A stretch of DNA of 64,000 nt from Flexithrix dorotheae DSM 6795 (GTDB lineage Bacteria > Bacteroidota > Bacteroidia > Cytophagales > Flammeovirgaceae): contig NZ_KB903434.1 of assembly GCF_000379765.1 (NCBI RefSeq), positions 212,075-276,074 on the forward strand, given 5' to 3'. Position numbers and translations under genes: made by a program. This document shows, in pieces, positions 35,857-45,378 of this stretch (its first letter is position 1; every line of letters begins with the position of its first letter). The notes beneath the pieces were generated by a model. That model saw only the letters and a list, made by a program, of their open reading frames with translations, was not told the DNA's origin and did no database searches.

Positions 35857-37125
35857 ATGAATAACTTCTACAACCAAATCAATTTTTTTATAGGTATTTT
35901 GTTCCTTGCCTCTTGTGGAGGAGGTGCCATTAAAGAAGAAAAAAGTTTTATAAAAGCTGGTCCTGAATCAAGAAAGGAAATTCAAAATGCACTTATCCAG
36001 GCCCAGCCAGGTGATACCCTGTTTTTTGATGAAGGAGTTTTTGAAATGGATTTAGGCATTTCCATCCTGGATAAGGAAAATATTGCCCTAGTTGGTAAGG
36101 GCCATGAGAAAACAATATTTTCTTTTGCGGAACAGAAAAAAGGCGCTTCAGGAGCGGAAGGAATTCTGGCTAAAAATATGAAAAATGTAACTTTCATGGA
36201 CCTGGCAGTGGTAGAAACCACAGGGGATGCCATTAAAGTACAGGATTCTGATGGGGTAATTTTTATGAATGTAAGAACAGAATGGGCTGGGGCAAAACCA
36301 GAAAATGGTGCGTATGGACTATATCCGGTCACTTGTTCCAATGTGTTGATAGATGGTTGCATTGCGAAAGGAGCTTCTGATGCAGGGATTTATGTGGGGC
36401 AATCGAAAAATGTAATTGTAAGGAATTGCTATGCCGAAAGAAATGTGGCTGGAATCGAAATAGAAAATACCACCAATTCTGATGTTTACAATAATGAAGC
36501 AACCGGAAACACCGGGGGAATCCTCATGTTTAATTTACCTGATTTACCTGTAAAAGGAGGTGGGCATACCAGGGTTTATAATAATAAAGTATATAAAAAT
36601 AACCTGGGGAACTTTGCGCCTGAGGGCAATATGGTAGCTACTATCCCTGCCGGAACAGGCATGTTTGTACTGGCCTCCAGGAACATTGAGATATTTGACA
36701 ATGAAATTTTGGATAATGCCACTGGAGGAATTGGTATCATTAGTTATTTTTTCACTCAAATTCCAGTTAAAGATTCTTTATTTAATCCTTTCCCAACTGC
36801 TATTTATATTCACAATAATAAGTTTAGCCAGGATCTATCCGTTGAGCCGGATATGACGAAAGATATTGGCCCAATGGTGAAACAGTTTGAAGCCCAATTA
36901 GGGAGACGCCCGGATATAATGCATGATGGTGTAATCCATCCGGAAATGGGCAAAACAGTTCAGGAAATGCCAGCGGAATCCCGTTTTTGTATAAAGGACA
37001 ATGGGGAAGTGGTAATTGTAAACCTACAGGACCCTACCACTCCACCTGAGGCTTATAATTGTGAATTGGCTCCACTTGAAGAAGCCAACGTACAAGTCGC
37101 AGGAAAAGAAATTGCCAGCCTTTGA
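35857..37125 (+). CDS. Parallel beta-helix repeat lipoprotein
   Basis: This 422-residue predicted lipoprotein has a signal ending LASCGGG. The central part is a right-handed parallel beta-helix with rungs built on repeated N-V-x-(V/I) turns (NVTFMDLAV, NVLIDGCIAKG, NVIVRNCYAE, NSDVYNNEA, NIEIFDNEI). It opens with EIQNALIQAQPGDTLFFDEGVFE, typical of the pectate-lyase-like superhelix. The family tends to be encoded beside SO2930-type diheme cytochromes, and such a gene follows immediately here. It is presumably periplasmic or surface-attached. Catalytic activity is unknown. Confidence 0.82.
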   Translation: MNNFYNQINFFIGILFLASCGGGAIKEEKSFIKAGPESRKEIQNALIQAQPGDTLFFDEGVFEMDLGISILDKENIALVGKGHEKTIFSFAEQKKGASGAEGILAKNMKNVTFMDLAVVETTGDAIKVQDSDGVIFMNVRTEWAGAKPENGAYGLYPVTCSNVLIDGCIAKGASDAGIYVGQSKNVIVRNCYAERNVAGIEIENTTNSDVYNNEATGNTGGILMFNLPDLPVKGGGHTRVYNNKVYKNNLGNFAPEGNMVATIPAGTGMFVLASRNIEIFDNEILDNATGGIGIISYFFTQIPVKDSLFNPFPTAIYIHNNKFSQDLSVEPDMTKDIGPMVKQFEAQLGRRPDIMHDGVIHPEMGKTVQEMPAESRFCIKDNGEVVIVNLQDPTTPPEAYNCELAPLEEANVQVAGKEIASL

Positions 37126-37160
37126 ATACCTTTGTAGAAAATGAAGAAAACTTTTCTAAA

Positions 37161-38237
37161 ATGGTGAAAGCAGGAATAAAAATAATCACAGCAGGATCGT
37201 TCATCTTCCTGCTTGTGTTTCAGGGGTGTTTTCAAAACCAGTCAGTGAGTTTTCCTGAAGGGAAAGCCTATCAAAAGTTATCCGAATATCATTTGTTTAA
37301 GGGAACTCTGGCAAATCTCACTCCGAATGAAAAGGTATTACCCTATGACCTTAATTCCCCTCTTTTCACTGATTATGCTTTTAAGAAAAGGTTTGTTTAC
37401 ATGCCCGATGGCAGCAGTGCCAACTACGTGGAATCAGAGGCTTTTGAATTTCCAAAAGGAGCTATTTTAGTTAAAAACTTCTATTACCCAGCTGATTTTA
37501 GGAAGCCTGAGGAAAATATCCGGTTACTGGAGACAAGATTATTAATCAACCGGGGAGAAAAATGGGAAGCGCTGACTTATTTATGGAATGATGAACAAAG
37601 TGAAGCCGAACTTGATTTAGCCGGGGGAATCACTGAAGTCAGCTGGACACATTATGATGGCTCATTGAAATCCACAGAATATATCATTCCCAATGCCAAC
37701 CAATGCAAAGGCTGTCATTCGTATAAAGATAAATTTACTCCCATTGGTCCTAAGGCCCGGCATTTAAACAAGGATTTTACTTATAAATCCGGCACAACAA
37801 ACCAATTAGTGAATTGGCAGGAATTAGGGTTCTTAAAAAACCTACCCGAAAATCAACAGGAAATTCCTGTATTGGCCAGTTATGAAGACAAATCTTTGGA
37901 TTTAAATGACAGAGCCAGAGCCTGGCTGGATATCAATTGTGCTCACTGCCATAATTTAAATGGACCAGGAAATACTTCCGGGCTATTTCTTGAAGCCTAT
38001 GAAACGAACCCTACCACGATTGGAATCAATAAAGCACCTGTGGCTGCGGGCAGAGCTGGTCATGGGAAATTCGATATTGTACCAGGGAATCCTGAAGGTT
38101 CCATTTTATACCACAGAATTAAATCGAATGATCCGGGTGTGATGATGCCAGAGCTCGGCAGATCAATGTATCATGAGGAAGGAGTGGAATTAATTAAAAA
38201 CTGGATTTCAGCTATGAAAACAGATGTAGGAAATTAA
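37161..38237 (+). CDS. SO2930-family diheme c-type cytochrome, lipoprotein
   Basis: This 358-residue protein begins MVKAGIKIITAGSFIFLLVF and reaches the lipobox VFQGC. Two c-type heme sites are visible: CKGCH (about 182-186) and CAHCH (about 260-264). The candidate distal Met lies in PGVMMPELGRS. The architecture (N-terminal beta-rich domain, then two CxxCH in a C-terminal domain) matches the SO2930/HNE_0200 family. The frame is open back to a TTG at 37122 that overlaps the stop of the beta-helix gene, so translational coupling is possible; the ATG at 37161 gives a cleaner signal. The two genes look like one functional unit. The electron partners are unknown. Confidence 0.82.
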   Translation: MVKAGIKIITAGSFIFLLVFQGCFQNQSVSFPEGKAYQKLSEYHLFKGTLANLTPNEKVLPYDLNSPLFTDYAFKKRFVYMPDGSSANYVESEAFEFPKGAILVKNFYYPADFRKPEENIRLLETRLLINRGEKWEALTYLWNDEQSEAELDLAGGITEVSWTHYDGSLKSTEYIIPNANQCKGCHSYKDKFTPIGPKARHLNKDFTYKSGTTNQLVNWQELGFLKNLPENQQEIPVLASYEDKSLDLNDRARAWLDINCAHCHNLNGPGNTSGLFLEAYETNPTTIGINKAPVAAGRAGHGKFDIVPGNPEGSILYHRIKSNDPGVMMPELGRSMYHEEGVELIKNWISAMKTDVGN

Positions 38238-38238
38238 A

Positions 38239-39438
38239 TTACCACTTCATTCTATACCCTAAATTCCATTCTACAAAATCTGCCCGATAAAAATCATAGG
38301 CCCTGGTATTTACACCAATTATCAAATTCTGAAACAGATGATATTTAATGCCAATCCTCTGGTATAATGCCGGCCTGGGGTCTTTTTCAGTCTTTCCAGC
38401 TACGTAATACCCTAACTGCCCAATTACCCCAAATTTTTGGATAACCCATTCGGCCGAGCCAAATAGACCCAGGGTTAATTTTTCTTCCAATGGAACATCC
38501 ATTTTGTTGACCTCATTTTCATTAAAAACTACTCTGGCATTAGTGGCTTCGTTATATGTAAAATCAGCCCCTCCGCCTAATTTTACTTTATGGCTAATAA
38601 TTCGGTTAAATCCTGCAGAAATCCCTCCAACCAAATAATCCAAATGCACAAATTTATTGGGTGCAGTTTGTCTTTTATCATAAAACCAGGTCTGTTTTTT
38701 TCCTCCGAAAACCACCATATAAACTTCGGAAAGAGGTTTAGCTTTTGGTTCTTTTTCAACTTTATCCGGTAATGGGGAGATTCTGTATTTTAAAGCCAGA
38801 TCAATAGACGCCAGGTTCAAGCCCCAGTTAGGCATTTCCACTGCGCCATTGGAAAAATGGTTGGCAGTTAATCCGAGGCTACTTTCCCAATGCTTCCCTA
38901 ACTGATAAGAAACACCTATTTTCCCTAAAATGAAAGCAGTTTTATCCGACCCAATCGCATAGTTATAAGGATTATAATCCTGATGAAACGATTTCCAGTT
39001 GAAGGCCAGACCAAACCCAAATTTGTAGAATATAGTAACCTTTTTCCATCTTTTGAAGGGAGCGGTGAAATAACCGTAAAGAGCAACAGGTTGACCAATT
39101 TCATTCGGGCTATTCAAATTTCCATAAAATATACCCACCCCATATTCAGGAAGTTGGTAAATCCTCTCCCATAGTTTATCACCTTTGGTCTGCTTACCAG
39201 CTTCCAATGAAAAACTATTAAAATCTTTTAGTCTGCTTCCGGTTTGATTTTCCCCTCTCACAAAATCATTGGTGGCTAAAATATTACCATGTTGGTAATG
39301 AATAGAAACTGTGATCTTTTTATACCATTTGGAGGAATCCGAACCCGCTTCAATACGGGTTGTGGGAATGGACTGGCTAATAGCGGGCAGAGAAAAAATA
39401 CAACAAAAATGAAATAAGCATAATATTTTAATCATCAT
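38239..39438 (-). CDS. Acyloxyacyl hydrolase / PagL-like lipid A deacylase
   Basis: This roughly 399-residue outer-membrane beta-barrel protein has a signal peptide (LCLFHFCCIFSLPAIS). The catalytic motif of PagL, His-x-Ser-Asn followed by N-x-G-x-N, is present as HFSNGAVEMPNWGLN (H and S about residues 194 and 196). PagL removes the 3-O acyl chain of lipid A. Here the protein is about twice PagL length and ends EWNLGYRMKW, a typical barrel terminus. It shares envelope context with kdnAB elsewhere in the window. The start overlaps the stop of the MscS gene by 11 bases. Activity is inferred from the motif only. Confidence 0.75.
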   Translation of the reverse strand: MMIKILCLFHFCCIFSLPAISQSIPTTRIEAGSDSSKWYKKITVSIHYQHGNILATNDFVRGENQTGSRLKDFNSFSLEAGKQTKGDKLWERIYQLPEYGVGIFYGNLNSPNEIGQPVALYGYFTAPFKRWKKVTIFYKFGFGLAFNWKSFHQDYNPYNYAIGSDKTAFILGKIGVSYQLGKHWESSLGLTANHFSNGAVEMPNWGLNLASIDLALKYRISPLPDKVEKEPKAKPLSEVYMVVFGGKKQTWFYDKRQTAPNKFVHLDYLVGGISAGFNRIISHKVKLGGGADFTYNEATNARVVFNENEVNKMDVPLEEKLTLGLFGSAEWVIQKFGVIGQLGYYVAGKTEKDPRPALYQRIGIKYHLFQNLIIGVNTRAYDFYRADFVEWNLGYRMKW

Positions 39439-42043
39439 TTTCACCAGTATCACTTATTCCAAAATCAGCAGAATTTTCCTTTTTAGCCATTTCCTTTACA
39501 TTTTTTTGTTTTGGTTGTTTTCCCTTTCCGTTCGGAATGCCCCTTTCATGTGGCTCTTTTTCCGACTCAACAGTGGAGCGAATATGCAAATCTCGTTGTG
39601 GAAATGGGATTTCAATATCAGCTTCATCTAAAGCATTGTAAATACTAATGGCAATATCACTTCTTATAGTCATCCAATCCTGATATTTTGAAACCCAGAA
39701 TAATAACCTGAAATCAAGGGAACTGTCACCAAAGCCCAAAAAAACTGCCATTGGAGCAGGGAATACCAATACATCAGGATGCATTTGTGCTGCCTTTATC
39801 AATATTGGAAGTACCCGGTTAGGATCAGTTCCGTAGGCTACACCAAGTAAAATTTCAATTCTCCGGTTTCCATCGGATAAAGTCCAGTTTATTACTTCAT
39901 TGGAAATTAAATTACCGTTCGGCACAATCACTTCGGCCCCGTCAAAAGTTCTCACAGTGCTTGCCCTCAAGCCAATTTCCTTCACTTCCCCTTTAAGGTT
40001 GCCCACTTCTACGGTGTCTCCAAGGTTTATAGGTCTTTCGAATGCCAGAATTATTCCCGAAACCAGGTTATTAAAAATATTCTGCAAGCCAAAACCAATG
40101 CCCACACTAAAAGCCCCTAGAATAATAGTAAAATTACTCATATCAATTCCGGTAGCCGCCAGGGCCATAAAGAAACCAACTCCCAGAATAAAATATTTAG
40201 TAAAAAGAGAAATAGATCCACTTGTTTTTCTGGTAGTGTTTAATCTTAAAAGTATATCTTCTTCCAGAATAAATTTCACCAGTTTGGAAAGTACATTGGC
40301 GATCCATAAAATTATTATGGAGGCAAAAATTCCTCCCATGGTAAAACTGATACTCCCAATTACCACAGGGGCGTCAATTATCTCAACTGTCCTTTCATAT
40401 AAGTTGTTAAAGAGATTGAAGTTGAACATTACATCAATCACCCAGGTAAGGATGGCCAAAAACCTAATCGAACCAATAACCTTGCTTTGAACAAGCTCGG
40501 GATTTTTTCGAATAAATTGCAAATTGATCAGCGGCCGGTTGTTGATCAGGATAATAATGGAGCCAATAATTACTCGGGCAATCATAAACAGGTAAACCGC
40601 AGAACTTAAAGAATAGATTGCCCCTTCACTCAGAAAACTGGATAGAGATACATATCCCACAGTATTACTTAGAACAGCGGCAATGAAGATGATGACACAC
40701 AAAACTCCGACTAGTCTGGCAAATTTTCTCCATGCCATAACCGGGAAAAAAAACTTCATCCTTGTGGGTTTTAGCAAATAAATCAGAGCGAATAGCATAA
40801 GCCCTGATTTTACCAAAATCAATAGCCTGTCAATGTAAGTTTGTTCTATCAGCAAATTTTGGAGCCGGTCCAATAAAATTATGAAAAGCAAAAATAAAAA
40901 TGGTCTTTGTTTTCTTGCTGAAACAATAATGCTCCTTAACCTGAAAAATGGAATTAAATTAATTACCACCACGACTTCTGTAATAATTGTTGGGGCATCA
41001 TTATAAATAAAGTACCAGATAAAAATAGAAAGCAAAAGCGCTGAAGAAAAAGGATGCTCTATAGTTTTGAGCGCTGCAAACAAACTGATATCATCCTCCT
41101 TCAAATCCCAGGTTTTTTTCTTCTTTCTAATGAAAAAGAAAAAAATACTACAAATTGCAAAAAACAAGAACAGCACAGAAAAGCTGGAAGGAGCAAGCTC
41201 GATATAGTCTTTTATAGCGGCATAATTGCTGGCAACAGCTCTGTTGAGCCGTTCTCCTATTCTTTCATTTTTTTCTTCATCAAAAAAATCTACCCAGATG
41301 GGATCCTGGTCCTTTACTAAAAATTGTTTTCTTTTAGAAATAATCAAATTTCTTATACCAGTTTTAACCTCAGTAAGGGAAACCATTTCATTGGTGAACT
41401 GAGTTTGGAGAGAAAGCAGCTTTTGCAGTTGTAGATTTACGGTATCTTTTATATCCAGAATCTGGCATTCCAGCACTTCGATGCTTTCCAGCAAATCATC
41501 AGGAGCTTCCTTTTCTATAGCCTGATCGAAAGATTTTCTCCATGTTTTGGCCATTATCTCCAGCCTTTTTTGCTGTTTTTCCCTGGTTTTCAGGTTTTCT
41601 CCAACCTGCTGTTGCCAATTATTCAGAAACTCGATACTCCTTTCCCACTGGTTGGTAAGGTCTCCTAAAGCCGAAATTGATTTCTCATTTAAATCCTCGG
41701 AGAGCAGAACTTCTTTTTTTTCATTCAACTCTTCAAACTTTTGAGGAGCTTCCTCGAAAATGGTTAAGATATCCGTATTCTCCAGCAGTGATTTCTGAAT
41801 AATCCGGATGTCGGAAATTACCTGCTCAGCTGAGGACGGGATATCGGTAAGAGGAATCGGAGTGATTTTTACTGAATCAGGATGGTCACTATCATCAGGG
41901 TTTTCCAAATTAGTAATTTCGGGAATTACCTGTGCATACGAATTTCTTAAGTTGAAAAGAAAAAAAATACTCAAAAAGAAAAGTACCCACCATAAATACT
42001 TTCTATTTGAATAAAGGTGAAAAAATGGAAATGATTTGATCAT
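39428..42043 (-). CDS. Large MscS-family mechanosensitive channel with extended N-terminus
   Basis: This 871-residue protein has a signal-like first helix and a periplasmic coiled-coil domain (about 60-260) rich in Glu/Lys/Gln. About ten transmembrane helices follow, then the MscS core. The core motif FSVGIGFGLQNIFNNLVSGI (pore helix) is followed by the beta domain VEVGNLKGEVKEIGLRAST and DGAEVIVPNGNLISNEVINW. The tail is highly charged with many Lys and Glu. It resembles the MscK/MscM class, which jettisons solutes under hypo-osmotic shock. The ATG at 42043 is used because the further upstream start is TTG. Confidence 0.88.
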   Translation of the reverse strand: MIKSFPFFHLYSNRKYLWWVLFFLSIFFLFNLRNSYAQVIPEITNLENPDDSDHPDSVKITPIPLTDIPSSAEQVISDIRIIQKSLLENTDILTIFEEAPQKFEELNEKKEVLLSEDLNEKSISALGDLTNQWERSIEFLNNWQQQVGENLKTREKQQKRLEIMAKTWRKSFDQAIEKEAPDDLLESIEVLECQILDIKDTVNLQLQKLLSLQTQFTNEMVSLTEVKTGIRNLIISKRKQFLVKDQDPIWVDFFDEEKNERIGERLNRAVASNYAAIKDYIELAPSSFSVLFLFFAICSIFFFFIRKKKKTWDLKEDDISLFAALKTIEHPFSSALLLSIFIWYFIYNDAPTIITEVVVVINLIPFFRLRSIIVSARKQRPFLFLLFIILLDRLQNLLIEQTYIDRLLILVKSGLMLFALIYLLKPTRMKFFFPVMAWRKFARLVGVLCVIIFIAAVLSNTVGYVSLSSFLSEGAIYSLSSAVYLFMIARVIIGSIIILINNRPLINLQFIRKNPELVQSKVIGSIRFLAILTWVIDVMFNFNLFNNLYERTVEIIDAPVVIGSISFTMGGIFASIIILWIANVLSKLVKFILEEDILLRLNTTRKTSGSISLFTKYFILGVGFFMALAATGIDMSNFTIILGAFSVGIGFGLQNIFNNLVSGIILAFERPINLGDTVEVGNLKGEVKEIGLRASTVRTFDGAEVIVPNGNLISNEVINWTLSDGNRRIEILLGVAYGTDPNRVLPILIKAAQMHPDVLVFPAPMAVFLGFGDSSLDFRLLFWVSKYQDWMTIRSDIAISIYNALDEADIEIPFPQRDLHIRSTVESEKEPHERGIPNGKGKQPKQKNVKEMAKKENSADFGISDTGENDD

Positions 42044-42275
42044 TATTTCAGTAAACAAAAAACTAAAGACCTGTTTTTTCTGATGTAAAAGGCTTGTCTA
42101 AATTTTATTTTTCTATATGAATCTTCTTATTGAAACAAGTTCCTTCCTGCCTCAAAAGTTTTTTTTAATCACCATAATTTTTAAATTAAATTTATGGTCA
42201 AATGTACAGGCTACTTATTATTTAAAATTAATATATCTTTCCAAGTAAAAATAATTCCTGAAAAATAAATCACCA

Positions 42276-43409
42276 ATGAGCAAAAATTTTCCGCTTCCTC
42301 TGGTTTCCAAGCTTACCATTTTAATGCTTTTCTGGATTTTGCTTTTCTATTTTCTTGAGCTTTTCAGGAATGTACTTTACCCGCTTTGCATTGCCATTTT
42401 ATTTGCCTTTTTGCTTTATCCGGTTGCCCGTTTTTTTGAAAAAAAACTTTTTTTTCCAAGAATCCTGTCAAATATTATTAGTATCATTTTCGGAATTGCA
42501 GTGGTATATGGTGCGGTATTTTTTATTTATAAACAATTGGGTGTTTTCATCAATGATTTGCCCGCTATGGAGAGACAAGCCATAAACAATCTGGTGACGC
42601 TGGTAACTTCTGTAGAAACATTACTGGATTTAAATATTGAAAATAAAGAAGTTTTTTTAATTGAAAATATTAAAGAACTCACCAGGAATTTGGGACAAAA
42701 TATTTCCATTTTTCTATCTGCGACCACTAATACCATTTTTTCCATTTTTATTCTTCCCGTTTATATTTTCTTTTTCCTATATTATAGAAATAAGTTCAGG
42801 GATTTTATACTGAAATTAATTCCTGAAAAAAATCAGACCATAGCCCATAAAACCCTAAATGAAGTATCCGTAGTGACCAAAAAATATATGTCTGGGGTTT
42901 TCTTTGTAGTTTTTATTTTATGTTTTGTAAATTCCATTGGGTTAATGATAGTTGGTGTAGAGCATGCTGTACTACTTGGTGTAATCGCGGCTATCATCAA
43001 TTTTATCCCTTATTTCGGGACCATTATAGGATATTTATTTCCATTCATTTTTGCCCTGCTCACTGGTGATTCTCCTAATTTAGCACTTGGTGTAATTGTA
43101 CTTTTCATCATAGTTCAATTCACTGAGAATAACATTCTTACCCCGAATATTGTTGGAGGAAGTGTCCGAATAAATCCATTTGTGATTATTCTGAGTGTGC
43201 TTTTGGGTGGATATGTATGGGGAATTCCGGGTATGTTTATCAGTGTTCCTTTGGTAGCCATGATAAAAATATTATGTGATAATGTAGAATCCCTAAAACC
43301 CTGGAGTTTTCTGCTGGGAGATGAAGGCACCGAAGAACATGCCCTTACCATTGGTAAATTCCGAAAGTTTTTCCACTTCAATAAAAAGACAATGCCTCCC
43401 TCAAAATGA
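42276..43409 (+). CDS. AI-2E family transporter (PerM-like)
   Basis: This 377-residue membrane protein has about eight transmembrane helices in the pattern of the AI-2E/PerM family. It includes the conserved NFIPYFGTIIGYLFP and the C-terminal ENNILTPNIVGGSVRINPF with GIPGMFISVPLVAMIK. The name reflects the E. coli family member implicated in autoinducer-2 export. Other members are sodium/proton antiporters, so the substrate is open. It is transcribed divergently from the MscS gene. Confidence 0.88.
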   Translation: MSKNFPLPLVSKLTILMLFWILLFYFLELFRNVLYPLCIAILFAFLLYPVARFFEKKLFFPRILSNIISIIFGIAVVYGAVFFIYKQLGVFINDLPAMERQAINNLVTLVTSVETLLDLNIENKEVFLIENIKELTRNLGQNISIFLSATTNTIFSIFILPVYIFFFLYYRNKFRDFILKLIPEKNQTIAHKTLNEVSVVTKKYMSGVFFVVFILCFVNSIGLMIVGVEHAVLLGVIAAIINFIPYFGTIIGYLFPFIFALLTGDSPNLALGVIVLFIIVQFTENNILTPNIVGGSVRINPFVIILSVLLGGYVWGIPGMFISVPLVAMIKILCDNVESLKPWSFLLGDEGTEEHALTIGKFRKFFHFNKKTMPPSK

Positions 43410-43425
43410 AAAAATTTAACCAAGA

Positions 43426-43714
43426 ATGAACCTTGCTGTTCGGATAAATAAAAACCTTCCAAACTATTATTCCGTGAAGGAAATAGCAGAATTATGGCAG
43501 TATAGAAAATTCCTGTCTGAACCTCAATTTGATAAGAAGGAAATTGTTATTTTTGAGATAAAGACCCGGAGAAACTTTTAAAGGATGAATGAAGCAAGAG
43601 GTTCTAGACATTATTCCTGAAGTGATGTTTCCATATTCTGGTGAAAAGACAGTAAAACCATTAGTGGATAATACTACTTTCATAAATTTAGTCGATTACT
43701 TTTTTTACATTTAA
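43426..43714 (+). pseudogene. Two short coding fragments, possible gene remnant
   Basis: The 380 bases between the AI-2E and DUF4178 genes contain two short ATG-initiated frames, 43426-43581 (51 residues) and 43589-43714 (41 residues). Both are protein-like in composition. The first contains KEIAELWQYRKFL, which loosely resembles the N-terminus of polysaccharide ABC-export permeases (a conserved ELWQYR-like segment), but the rest does not follow. They may be remains of one disrupted gene or two chance frames. Low confidence; no functional product is claimed. Confidence 0.25.
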
Positions 43715-43789
43715 GTTCCTGGGATTTTCCAGGGGAACGAAGAAAATCTTTATCTGGTTAATTTTTTAAGCAACAAACCAAAAAATATT

Positions 43790-44341
43790 ATGCCTTTCGG
43801 ATTTTTTAAAAAGAAGAAAAAAGAGGAGGAGGAACTTCCTCATTATGACCCTACAAATTTGCACATCAGAGATTTGAGAAAGGGCTTTATTGTAGAATAT
43901 GACCTAAAAACATGGGAAGTAGATTCCGAGTATGAATACGACTGGGGCAATGAATATTTTACCTACGAATATAAACTCACTTCTGCCGATGACTCCATTT
44001 TTTTATACATTGAAGAAGATGATGAATTGATATTAACCGTAAGTCGAAAAATTCCTTTTGGCAAACTAGGTGGAGAAGTGGAAGATAGTATAGATGATAA
44101 AGGAAAACCTCCAAAAGAAATTATTTATGATGGGAAAGTATTCTACAGAGAAAGCCAGCGACCTGGTTTTTTCAAAAATGTGGAAAGTAAAGGGGAATCC
44201 GAAGAGTTTATGGGTTGGGAATATATTGACGATTCAGAGCAATATATCTTAAATATTGAACAATGGGAGGATAATGTTTATGAGGCTTCGGTTGGAAAAT
44301 TTGTGAAAGAAAGGGACTTTTCCAATATTCTTCCCGCATAA
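43790..44341 (+). CDS. DUF4178 family protein
   Basis: This 183-residue soluble protein begins with a Lys/Glu-rich stretch (FFKKKKKEEEE), followed by a DUF4178 domain: LHIRDLRKGFIVEYDLKTWE, then EYDYDWGNEYFTYEYKL-like blocks, LYIEEDDELILTVSRKIPFG and EFMGWEYIDDSEQY. DUF4178 genes in other genomes often lie near DUF350, aminopropyltransferase or PspA-like genes. Here the next gene is an SPFH protein. Function is unknown. Confidence 0.75.
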   Translation: MPFGFFKKKKKEEEELPHYDPTNLHIRDLRKGFIVEYDLKTWEVDSEYEYDWGNEYFTYEYKLTSADDSIFLYIEEDDELILTVSRKIPFGKLGGEVEDSIDDKGKPPKEIIYDGKVFYRESQRPGFFKNVESKGESEEFMGWEYIDDSEQYILNIEQWEDNVYEASVGKFVKERDFSNILPA

Positions 44342-44406
44342 GAATATCCAAAAGCATTTTCAAATTTTATCTGTTTCGCTGAAAAATTAAATTTTAAGCG
44401 CCTGTG

Positions 44407-44492
44407 CTATTATTTCCGAGAAATAGTAATCTCTCTATCAGTCTCTTATGGCAAAATAATACACGGTTAATTTTGAATTGCTACTTAAGCAA
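44407..44492 (+). repeat. Dispersed repeat, copy A
   Basis: About 86 bases starting CTATTATTTCCGAG and ending in CTACTTAAGCAAG. It is nearly identical (about five differences) to 58344-58430 and more distantly similar to the reverse complement of 51340-51429. It lies between the DUF4178 and SPFH genes. The upstream extension with GGGTACT seen in the other two copies is missing here. Confidence 0.75.
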
Positions 44493-44540
44493 GCTCTAAA
44501 TAACAAACTTACTTCAAAATTATTTCTGAGAGATTTGCCA

Positions 44541-45365
44541 ATGGAGGAAAAAGATTACAAAACATTTTCCGGTTTTACCATGATCATTATTCAATTGGTG
44601 ATGGTATTATTAGCGCTTTTATTCTTTTTTCTCCCATCCTTCGAAAGTTTAGGCATTTTTCTTTTAATCCTCACTTTCCTGAGTTTTGGTGGATATGTGA
44701 GTGTTTTGCCTAATGATGGCGTAATAGTTACACTTTTTGGGGAATATAAGGGAACAATAAAAAATTCAGGTTTTTTCTGGATGAATCCTTTTCTGAAACG
44801 GAAAAAAATTTCTTTGAAAGCCTTTTCTGAAAAAACAGAGCTGGTAAAAACCATTGACAAGACCGGATATCCAATTCAAATTTTGGCCTTTTTAAAATGG
44901 GAAATAGAAGATACCTATAAAGCCTATTTCACCATGGATAACTTTGCCTCTATTCCGAAAATGGAGGCAGCACTAGCCCTAAAAGAATTAACCGGACATT
45001 TCTGCCTTGACAATTTCGGTAATCCCAAACAAGGTGAATCTATCAGAAATAATGAAGAGAAATTCATTGGTTTGGTGATGCAGCATATTTTAAAAAGAAT
45101 CAAACCTTCGGGGTTAATCATAAAAGATTTACAGCTTTTAGAAATAGCATATTCCGATCAAATGGTGGATAAAGTGTCTCAAAAGCAAAAGGCTATCTCT
45201 AATTTTTTAAGTACAAAACAAACGCTTGATGGCGCCATTGAACTTGCAGAGAAAGCGGTAAAAAAAATGGAGGATAAAAACCTGGTCACTTTTGATGAAA
45301 AGGAAAAGAATAAATTTGTTAGTGATCTGATCCTTGCCTTGTGTCAGGATAAAAACGGGAAATAA
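44541..45365 (+). CDS. SPFH (band 7/stomatin-like) domain membrane protein
   Basis: This 274-residue protein has two adjacent N-terminal hydrophobic segments (IIIQLVMVLLALLFFFLPS and LGIFLLILTFLSFGGYV). An SPFH/band-7 domain follows (VLPNDGVIVTLFGEYKGTIK, GFFWMNPFLKRKKIS, AFLKWEIEDTYKAYF), then a helical tail. Band 7 proteins scaffold membrane microdomains and often partner with proteases or envelope-stress proteins. The frame reaches a TTG at 44478 inside repeat copy A; the ATG at 44541 is preferred. Its neighbour encodes DUF4178. Confidence 0.8.
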   Translation: MEEKDYKTFSGFTMIIIQLVMVLLALLFFFLPSFESLGIFLLILTFLSFGGYVSVLPNDGVIVTLFGEYKGTIKNSGFFWMNPFLKRKKISLKAFSEKTELVKTIDKTGYPIQILAFLKWEIEDTYKAYFTMDNFASIPKMEAALALKELTGHFCLDNFGNPKQGESIRNNEEKFIGLVMQHILKRIKPSGLIIKDLQLLEIAYSDQMVDKVSQKQKAISNFLSTKQTLDGAIELAEKAVKKMEDKNLVTFDEKEKNKFVSDLILALCQDKNGK

Positions 45366-45378
45366 AATTAAGCAATAC

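Noticed and set aside
39900..40490. 196-residue open frame on the plus strand
   Set aside because: It lies wholly opposite the MscS gene, which has clear family motifs on the minus strand.
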